This document shows, piece by piece, positions 1-5,125 of a stretch of DNA of 5,911 bases. Position 1 is the stretch's first letter. Every line of letters begins with the position of its first letter. Under the pieces are notes generated by a model that did not search any database, was not told where the DNA came from, and was given only the letters and a program-made list of their open reading frames with translations. The stretch lies in NCBI GenBank assembly GCA_020201485.1, contig JAIVGT010000263.1, positions 1 to 5,911 on the forward strand, given 5' to 3'. This DNA is from Halobacteriales archaeon. Lineage in GTDB: Archaea; Thermoplasmatota; SW-10-69-26; JACQPN01; JAIVGT01. Position numbers and translations under genes: made by a program.

Positions 1-1
1 C

Positions 2-2116
2 GGCGACACGACCTACGGCTTCGGCGACACGGTGTACGTGGACGTGGCGAACGACCAGATGGTGAACTCCGCCGACCTGCGCGTGAACAAGGCGGGGAGC
101 TCGACGGCCGGCTCGCTGGCGAAGGCCGGCGACTCCGACATGTTCTACCAGCTCCTGGACGTGGGCGCGCCGAACGGCTTCCTCGCGTTCGACGACGCGG
201 ACGGCGACACCATCGCCGACACGACCGAGGGCCTGTACCTCGACATGGACGGCGACGGGACGGTGGACATCAACGACATCCGCCTCATCGGCACGGGCGG
301 GAGCGGCGGCAGCGCCGAGCACCAGGTGCTGAGCACGGACAGCGACGTGGGCACGGTCCTCACCCCGCTCGGAGCCGGCGGGTTCATGTTCTACAACCGC
401 GACGGCGGGACCTTCGATGCCGGCGACGACCTGTACGTCGAGGTCGGCGGGGCGTCGGCGACGAACGTCGAGTCCGGGGACTTCCGCGTGGCGGTGGCGA
501 GCGGCGGCGGCAGCGGCACGGCGAACCAGCGCGTCACGGCGAGCTCCACCGACGCCAAGAACGGCGGGCTGCCCCTCACCGCCGTCCCGGGCGGGGCCAT
601 GCTCGCCTTCTTCGACTTCAACGGCGGCGGCAGCACCATCGCCGACTACACGCGCAACGACGTTGTCTACCTGGACAGCGACGGCGACGGCGTGGCCACG
701 CCGGGCGACGTGCGCATGAGCGTCGGGCCGAGCCCGATGAGCCAGGCCGGGCAGTACCTCACGGACGGCTCGACGGACGTCGAGTTCTGCTTCGGCACGA
801 CCGCGCCCTTCCTGTTCGCGACCGGCCAGTTCGCCTTCGTGGACAACGACGGCGACGGCATCGTGGACCTGACGGACTCCGTGTACTTCGACCGCGACTC
901 CACGGACAGCGCCGGCGTGCGCGCGAACGACGTGCGCCTGTCGGACGTGACGGGCGTGGGCGCGGCGGGCACGTTCGTGAAATCCGCGGACAGCGACGTG
1001 GGCGGCACGCTCACCGTCTCGCCCTCCCTCGTGGCTTCCTTCTACGACGCGAACGGCGACACGGTGTACTCGGGCAAGGGCACGACGACCGAGGCCGACG
1101 CCGCGTACATCGACTTCGACACGTCGACCAAGACGAGCACGGGCGACCTGCGGCTGACCGAGGCCCCGGGCTCGGGCACGGGCAAGGCGGGGGCGAAGGT
1201 CTCCGGCAACTCCGGCGACCTGAACTCGAACCTCGCTGCCCTGACCACGACCTTCGCCGGCCTGGACAGCAACGGCGACGGCTCGTTCACCAGTTCCGAC
1301 GCGCTCTACGTCAACGTGGACAGCGCGACGGACACGGCCATCATCGCCGCGGGCTGCGTCACGGCCGGCGACCTGCGGATGAGCGGCACGGGCACGGGCA
1401 CGTCGGGCGGCGGCGGAGGCGGCGGGGGTGGCGGCGGCGGGGGCAGCACGACCTCCATCGCGCCCACCGTCGGCTTCACGGCGCCCACGAACGGCGGCTT
1501 CGTCAAGACGGGCACGCAGGTCGCGGTCAGCGGAACGGCGAACGCCGGCACGCAGAACGGCGTGGCGAACACGTTGTCCGGCGTGACGCTCACCTCGCCG
1601 GGCGCGACGAGCTCGACCTGGACCGCGGCGTTCACGCCGGCCGGCGACGGCGCCATCGAGCTCGCGGCGACGGTCAGCGCATCCTCCGGCCAGGCGCACA
1701 CCACGATCATCAGCGTCACGTCGAACACGAACGGGACGAACCCGAGCACGGGCGGGACCGGTGGCACGGGCGGGACCGGCGGCACTGGCGGGTCGGGCGA
1801 CGCCGAGCTCGACGCGCTCATCGCGCAGGTGACGCAGCTCGGCGGGCAGCTCAACCTGACCCTGCAGCAGAACACGCAGCTCCAGGCGCAGATCGCCAGC
1901 CTGAGCACGCAGGTCGGGAACCAGACGGGCACGCTCACCGCGCTGCAGGGGCAGCTCGCGCAGGCGAACGCGCAGAAGGCGGAGCTGCAGAAGGAGATCG
2001 CGGCGAAGAACGCCGGCGGCGGGAACGCCACGGGCGGGACGCGCACGCCCGGCTTCGAGCCGCTCCTCGCGCTCGCTGCGCTCGGCGCGGCGCTCGTCGT
2101 GCGCCGCCGCCGCTGA
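2..2116 (+). CDS. PGF-CTERM surface protein with tandem calcium-loop modules (5' end missing)
   Basis: This is the C-terminal 704 residues of a secreted surface protein. The frame is open to the window edge, and residues before the GTG at 32 continue the repeat pattern (GDTTYGFGDTVYVD), so that GTG is internal and the true start lies upstream. Residues 1-465 hold about seven modules of 60-75 residues. Each has an Asp-rich EF-hand-like loop, then VYxD, then an ending such as NDIRL, GDVRM or GDLRL. The best loops are at nt 191 (DADGDTIADTTE, followed by the second loop DMDGDGTVDIND) and nt 842 (DNDGDGIVDLTD). Then follow Gly13 (469-481), an Ig-like beta-rich stretch (about 483-572), five TGG triplets (583-597), a Gln/Leu-rich coiled coil (about 601-668), and a PGF-CTERM tail (PGF at 683-685, hydrophobic span, RRRR end). 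Family knowledge: such tails are processed by archaeosortase and leave the protein lipid-anchored outside the cell. Calcium binding is inferred from the loops. The role is unknown. Confidence 0.9.
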   Translation, partial: GDTTYGFGDTVYVDVANDQMVNSADLRVNKAGSSTAGSLAKAGDSDMFYQLLDVGAPNGFLAFDDADGDTIADTTEGLYLDMDGDGTVDINDIRLIGTGGSGGSAEHQVLSTDSDVGTVLTPLGAGGFMFYNRDGGTFDAGDDLYVEVGGASATNVESGDFRVAVASGGGSGTANQRVTASSTDAKNGGLPLTAVPGGAMLAFFDFNGGGSTIADYTRNDVVYLDSDGDGVATPGDVRMSVGPSPMSQAGQYLTDGSTDVEFCFGTTAPFLFATGQFAFVDNDGDGIVDLTDSVYFDRDSTDSAGVRANDVRLSDVTGVGAAGTFVKSADSDVGGTLTVSPSLVASFYDANGDTVYSGKGTTTEADAAYIDFDTSTKTSTGDLRLTEAPGSGTGKAGAKVSGNSGDLNSNLAALTTTFAGLDSNGDGSFTSSDALYVNVDSATDTAIIAAGCVTAGDLRMSGTGTGTSGGGGGGGGGGGGGSTTSIAPTVGFTAPTNGGFVKTGTQVAVSGTANAGTQNGVANTLSGVTLTSPGATSSTWTAAFTPAGDGAIELAATVSASSGQAHTTIISVTSNTNGTNPSTGGTGGTGGTGGTGGSGDAELDALIAQVTQLGGQLNLTLQQNTQLQAQIASLSTQVGNQTGTLTALQGQLAQANAQKAELQKEIAAKNAGGGNATGGTRTPGFEPLLALAALGAALVVRRRR
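1406..1444 (+). repeat. Gly13 linker tract (GGN triplet run)
   Basis: Thirteen consecutive glycine codons (mostly GGC and GGG) separate the calcium-loop modules from the Ig-like segment of gene 1. At the protein level this is a flexible hinge. At the DNA level it is a 39-base G-rich triplet run with several runs of three or more G, so it could change length by slippage or form a G-quadruplex. Confidence 0.85.
1748..1792 (+). repeat. (TGG)5 linker repeat in gene 1
   Basis: Five tandem Thr-Gly-Gly triplets (nine bases each, synonymous codons varying) join the Ig-like stretch to the coiled coil. This looks like a flexible and possibly O-glycosylated Thr linker. Glycosylation is inference only. 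Confidence 0.85.
2048..2113 (+). other. PGF-CTERM sorting signal of gene 1
   Basis: The last 22 residues read PGFEPLLALAALG, then more small hydrophobic residues, then RRRR. This is the three-part PGF-CTERM layout: PGF motif, single hydrophobic segment, basic end. It follows a Gly/Thr/Asn linker (GGGNATGGTRT), as is usual before such signals. It implies export and processing by archaeosortase A, whose gene is not in this window. Confidence 0.9.
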
Positions 2117-2125
2117 ACGGCCAAG

Positions 2126-2160
2126 GCGGGGCGCGGCCCCGCTCCCTTTCTCGTCCTTTC
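2126..2160 (+). terminator. Hairpin plus pyrimidine tract downstream of gene 1
   Basis: A perfect 7-bp stem (GCGGGGC at 2126-2132 with GCCCCGC at 2136-2142, loop GCG) starts 10 bases after the gene 1 stop. It is followed by the pyrimidine-rich run TCCCTTTCTCGTCCTTTC. The same design and nearly the same tail follow gene 2, which supports a shared terminator type. Confidence 0.7.
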
Positions 2161-2291
2161 CTCGCTCGAGCTGCGGCCCGGCCGCGGTTTCCGCGGCGTC
2201 CCTCGCATGCCGCCGCGCTAACACGGCGCACGGCGCTTCGGCTCGAACAGGTCAGGGTCCGGCGAAATCTGCGGCGGTCGGGGGGGCATCA

Positions 2292-2317
2292 AAGCGTTGG
2301 TTGACGGCCGAACGCTT
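2292..2317. promoter_or_regulatory. Inverted repeat AAGCGTT-N12-AACGCTT
   Basis: A perfect 7-bp inverted repeat (2292-2298 and 2311-2317, 12-base spacer) lies at the edge of the AT-rich part of the intergenic region. Its size and spacing suit a dimeric DNA-binding regulator, but no regulator gene is present and chance occurrence is possible. Confidence 0.3.
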
Positions 2318-2490
2318 CCGCAAATGACATATTGGTATTGCTAGGGCCCCTACCGGAACGCGCATTGTCGCATGCCGCGCAAGCGTCGGCTGCTTTGCAA
2401 GATTCCCCTTGAAAACAATGGATTCCGCAGGGTTCGCGCGCGCCCAACGCGCACGTCCGTGCGTCGCATTCACAAATCCGGGCTGCACTT

Positions 2491-2530
2491 TCATTTTGGA
2501 CTTCTCATAAATCCGCAACCTTCAAATACG
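2491..2530 (+). promoter_or_regulatory. Candidate archaeal promoter (TATA-like) for gene 2
   Basis: This is the most AT-rich patch upstream of gene 2. It has two TATA-like candidates, CATAAAT (2506-2512) and TTCAAATA (2521-2528). A start 22-27 bases downstream of either would give a leader of roughly 90-110 bases before the ATG at 2642. Neither matches a strong consensus, so this is a placement by composition and position. Confidence 0.3.
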
Positions 2531-2560
2531 GATGGTCGTTATGCTATCCCGGTTCCCAGG

Positions 2561-2608
2561 CCCTCGTTGCCGCAGCATCGCTGAGGGAAGGGGACTTCGC
2601 AACGCGAA
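2561..2608 (+). other. Possible structured leader (two small hairpins) before gene 2
   Basis: CCCTC (2561-2565) can pair with GAGGG (2583-2587), enclosing TGC-CGCA-GCA (2568-2577). Next, TTCGC (2596-2600) pairs with GCGAA (2604-2608) around a 3-base loop. Both lie between the candidate promoter and the ribosome site. The stems are short and could be chance. Confidence 0.25.
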
Positions 2609-2627
2609 AGCATGGTGACGAGGGTAC

Positions 2628-2633
2628 AAGGAG
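2628..2633 (+). promoter_or_regulatory. Ribosome binding site fixing the start of gene 2 at 2642
   Basis: AAGGAG lies 8 bases before ATG 2642. An in-frame ATG at 2612 would add ten residues (MVTRVQGEIY) ahead of a ready-made signal peptide and would place this site inside the gene. The 2642 start is therefore preferred. Confidence 0.8.
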
Positions 2634-2641
2634 AGATCTAC

Positions 2642-2728
2642 ATGGCAAGCAAGCTCATGACGACGGCCTTCGTGGCGTTTCTTGCGCTCGCGCTCGGCGG
2701 CCAGTTCCTGCCGAACGCCGTCGCGCAG
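2642..2728 (+). other. Signal peptide of gene 2
   Basis: It has Lys-4 near the start, a hydrophobic stretch AFVAFLALALGG, and a small-residue site AVA before Gln-Thr-Thr. This is a classic Sec signal peptide with likely cleavage after residue 29. The exact site is a judgement by eye. Confidence 0.8.
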
Positions 2729-5053
2729 ACGACCACGGCGAGCAACTTCACGTTCGGGTCGGTCGTTGCCCCCGGCAACGGCGACACGACGTACATCCTG
2801 CAGACCGCGGGCCTGACGTTCGCGGACCTGGACTTCGTGGATGACGACGGTGACGGCACGTTCGACAGCACGGAGCCGGTCTACCTGCCGGCGACCGCGG
2901 GCGCGACCGTGGCCGGCAACGACATCCGCATCGCGAACACCGGCACGTTCGCCAAGGGCAGCCAAGTCCGCGCGACGAACAGCGACTTCGGTAACGTCCT
3001 CAACGGCGCGCTCGGTGGCGTGTTCGACTTCTACGACGCCGACGGCGACGGCACGTTCAGCACGGGCGACGTGATGTACTACGACCAGGCCGGCGCGGGC
3101 GCCGGTGTGGTCTCGGTCAACGACATCGTGCTCAGCGGTGCGGACGCGGGCACGGTCGTGAAGAGCAACACCGCGGGCCTGAACAACGTCCTGTTCGGCG
3201 GCGCGGCGGGCACGATCAGCTACTTCGACGCGGACGGCGACGGCACGTACAGCGCCAACGACGTCGTCTACTACGACGACCCGAACGGCGCCGGCGCTCC
3301 GAACCTCGGCCTGGCCAGCATCCAGGACGTCATCTGGAGCGGCACGCAGTACGGCCACGTCCTCGCCCCCGGCGACGTCGAGACCACGGGCATCCTGCAG
3401 ACCGCGGGCCTGACGTTCGCGGACCTGGACTTCGTGGACGACGACGGCGACGGCACGTTCGACAGCGGCGAGCCGGTGTACCTGCCGGCGACCGCGGGCG
3501 CGACCGTGGCCGGCAACGACATCCGCATCGCGAACACCGGCACGTTCGCCGCGGGCACGCAGGTGCGCGCGACGAACAGCGACTTCGGCAACGTGCTGAA
3601 CGGCGCGCTCGGTGGCGTGTTCGACTTCTACGACGCGGACGGCGACGGCGCCTTCAGCGTCGGGGACACGATGTACTACGACCAGGCCGGCGCGGGCGCG
3701 GGCGTGGTCTCGGTCAACGACATCGTGCTCAGCGGCGCGGGCGCGGGCACGGTCGTGAAGAGCAACACCGCGGGCCTGAACAACGTCCTGTTCGGCGGCG
3801 CGGCGGGCACGATCAGCTACTTCGACGCGGACGGCGACGGCACGTACAGCGCCAGCGACATCGTCTACTACGACGACCCGAACGGCGCGGGCGCTCCGAA
3901 CCTCGGCCTGACCACCATCCAAGACGTGGTGTGGAGCGGCACGCAGTTCGGCCACGTCCTCTCCCCCGGCGACCAGCAGACGACGTACATCCTGCAGACC
4001 GCGGGCCTGACGTTCGTCGACCTGGACTTCGTGGACGACGACGGCGACGGCACGTTCGACAGCGGCGAGCCGGTGTACCTGCCGGCGACGGCCGGCGGCA
4101 CCGTGGCCGGCAACGACATCCGCATCGCGAACACCGGCACGTTCGCCGCGGGCACGCAGGTGCGCGCGACGAACAGCGACTTCGGCAACGTGCTGAACGG
4201 TGCGCTCGGTGGCGTGTTCGACTACTACGACGCCGACGGCGACGGCACGTTCAGCACCGGCGACATCTTCTACTACGACCAGGCCGGCGCGGGCGCGGGT
4301 GTGGTGTCGGTCAACGACGTCATCCTGAGCGGCGCGGGCGCGGGCACGGTCGTGAAGAGCAACACCGCGGGCCTGAACAACGTCCTGTTCGGCGGCGCGG
4401 GCGGCGCCTTCGCGTACTTCGACGCGGACGGCGACGGCACGTACAGCGCCAACGACATCGTCTACTACGACGACCCGAACGGCGCCGGTGCCCCGAACCT
4501 CGGCCTGGCCACCATCCAGGATGTCCGCCTGGCGGCGACGACGCTGCTCAGCACCATCCCCCAGGGCAACAACGGCGGCGTCAACCCGCCCCCGACGACC
4601 TGCAACGCGCCCAACACCATGGTGAACGGCGTCTGCACGGCCCCGTCCGGCGGCTGCCCCACGGGCCAGGAGATGGTCAGCGGCGCGTGCCAGCCGACCT
4701 GCCCCACGGGCCAGACCCGCGGCACGAACGGCACGTGCTCGGCCGGCGGCGACAACAGCCAGCTGTCCCAGCTGCTCACGCAGATCACGCAGCTGAACAG
4801 CCAGCTCAACACGACGCTGACCCAGAACACGCAGCTCCAGGCCCAGATCAGCAGCCTGAACGCGCAGCTGAGCAACCAGACGACCACGCTCAGCGCGATG
4901 CAGCAGCAGCTGGCCCAGGCGCAGGCCGACAACAAGAACCTGCAGGACCAGCTGACGCAGAAGGGGAACCCCCCCAAGACGCCGGGCTTCGAGGCCGTCG
5001 CCGCGCTCGGCGCGGTCGGCATCGCGGTCCTCGTCCTGCGCCGCAAGGCCTGA
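2642..5053 (+). CDS. PGF-CTERM surface protein with three 199-residue calcium-loop repeats
   Basis: This complete gene encodes an 803-residue exported surface protein. Residues 1 to about 29 form a Sec signal peptide (MASKLMTTAF start, hydrophobic core, likely cut after NAVA). Residues 36-632 are three tandem 199-residue units without indels. Each has three EF-hand-like 12-residue loops, starting at 67, 132, 196, 266, 331, 395, 465, 530 and 594 (types DDDGDGTFDSGE, DADGDGTFSTGD, DADGDGTYSAND), each followed by a VYY/VYL strand and a NDI or QDV ending. Residues 654-699 hold six cysteines in three C-x10/11-C pairs. Residues 706-774 form a Gln/Asn-rich coiled coil with two N-glycosylation sequons. 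The tail is PGF-CTERM (PGF 781-783, ending LRRKA). The coil and tail match gene 1 closely, and the mature N-terminus (FGSVVAP) matches gene 3. Calcium binding and rod-like shape are inferred. Adhesin, S-layer or matrix roles are all possible. Confidence 0.93.
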   Translation: MASKLMTTAFVAFLALALGGQFLPNAVAQTTTASNFTFGSVVAPGNGDTTYILQTAGLTFADLDFVDDDGDGTFDSTEPVYLPATAGATVAGNDIRIANTGTFAKGSQVRATNSDFGNVLNGALGGVFDFYDADGDGTFSTGDVMYYDQAGAGAGVVSVNDIVLSGADAGTVVKSNTAGLNNVLFGGAAGTISYFDADGDGTYSANDVVYYDDPNGAGAPNLGLASIQDVIWSGTQYGHVLAPGDVETTGILQTAGLTFADLDFVDDDGDGTFDSGEPVYLPATAGATVAGNDIRIANTGTFAAGTQVRATNSDFGNVLNGALGGVFDFYDADGDGAFSVGDTMYYDQAGAGAGVVSVNDIVLSGAGAGTVVKSNTAGLNNVLFGGAAGTISYFDADGDGTYSASDIVYYDDPNGAGAPNLGLTTIQDVVWSGTQFGHVLSPGDQQTTYILQTAGLTFVDLDFVDDDGDGTFDSGEPVYLPATAGGTVAGNDIRIANTGTFAAGTQVRATNSDFGNVLNGALGGVFDYYDADGDGTFSTGDIFYYDQAGAGAGVVSVNDVILSGAGAGTVVKSNTAGLNNVLFGGAGGAFAYFDADGDGTYSANDIVYYDDPNGAGAPNLGLATIQDVRLAATTLLSTIPQGNNGGVNPPPTTCNAPNTMVNGVCTAPSGGCPTGQEMVSGACQPTCPTGQTRGTNGTCSAGGDNSQLSQLLTQITQLNSQLNTTLTQNTQLQAQISSLNAQLSNQTTTLSAMQQQLAQAQADNKNLQDQLTQKGNPPKTPGFEAVAALGAVGIAVLVLRRKA
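2747..3343 (+). repeat. 597-bp tandem repeat, unit 1
   Basis: This is the first of three in-frame units, defined by the fixed 597-base spacing of shared landmarks (ATCCTGCAGACCGCGGGCCT begins at 2795, 3392 and 3989). By hand count its protein differs from unit 2 at 21 of 199 positions, nine of them in the first 16 residues. Confidence 0.95.
3344..3940 (+). repeat. 597-bp tandem repeat, unit 2
   Basis: The second unit starts TQYGHVLAPG and ends QDVVWSG. It differs from unit 3 at about 24 of 199 residues. Long stretches are identical even at third codon positions, pointing to recent duplication or ongoing gene conversion. Confidence 0.95.
3941..4537 (+). repeat. 597-bp tandem repeat, unit 3
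   Basis: The third unit starts TQFGHVLSPG. Its last residues (QDVRLAA) revert to the DxRL ending seen in gene 1 modules, as expected for a terminal unit that no longer joins another repeat. Confidence 0.95.
4982..5050 (+). other. PGF-CTERM sorting signal of gene 2
   Basis: PGFEAVAALGAVG, further hydrophobic residues and a LRRKA end form the same three-part signal as in gene 1, after a short KGNPPKT linker. It implies archaeosortase processing at the outer cell surface. Confidence 0.9.
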
Positions 5054-5066
5054 GTGAGCGCGCATC

Positions 5067-5100
5067 CGGGGGGCTCCGCCCCCCGCTCCTTTTCTCTTCT
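5067..5100 (+). terminator. Hairpin plus T-rich tract downstream of gene 2
   Basis: A perfect 8-bp stem (CGGGGGGC at 5067-5074 with GCCCCCCG at 5078-5085, loop TCC) starts 13 bases after the stop. It is followed by CTCCTTTTCTCTTCT. It sits between genes 2 and 3, so gene 3 would depend on read-through or its own promoter. Confidence 0.75.
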
Positions 5101-5113
5101 TCGCTGCCCCAGC

Positions 5114-5118
5114 GGGAG
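5114..5118 (+). promoter_or_regulatory. Ribosome binding site favouring a TTG start for gene 3
   Basis: GGGAG (GGAG core) lies 7 bases before TTG 5126. The other in-frame option, GTG 5165, has no comparable site upstream. Confidence 0.5.
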
Positions 5119-5125
5119 CCAACGC

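Larger units (their letters stand above)
2161..2641. other. Non-coding intergenic region with probable control elements for gene 2
   Basis: I see no credible gene here. Short open frames (2252-2518 minus, 2372-2584 plus) lack a ribosome site, family signature and the GC3 bias of the real genes. The first part is GC-rich with a 6-bp hairpin (CCGCGG-TTT-CCGCGG, 2182-2196). From about 2285 composition shifts toward AT in patches (2319-2340, 2396-2425, 2465-2535). This is striking in a genome this GC-rich and is typical of promoter DNA. Dyads lie at 2292-2317, 2342-2352 and 2450-2463. Confidence 0.6.

Noticed and set aside
1306..2208. Minus-strand open frame of 300 codons opposite the end of gene 1
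   Set aside because: Pro/Ala/Ser/Val-rich shadow, including a poly-Pro run that is simply the complement of the poly-Gly codons. It has no family signature.
2301..2333. Bacterial-type -35/-10 promoter (TTGACG then CATATT)
   Set aside because: The spacer is about 21 bases and the -10 match is poor. The sorting signals point to an archaeon, where this promoter type is not used.
2252..2518. Small minus-strand open frame (88 codons) in the intergenic region
   Set aside because: No recognisable domain or convincing ribosome site; mixed composition as in random intergenic sequence.
2372..2584. Small plus-strand open frame (70 codons) in the intergenic region
   Set aside because: No ribosome site, composition unlike the neighbours, and it overlaps the probable promoter of gene 2.
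2747..4537. CRISPR array or insertion sequence as the source of the repeats
   Set aside because: The repeats are 597 bp, in frame, contiguous with no spacers, and encode the protein. There is no transposase or terminal inverted repeat.
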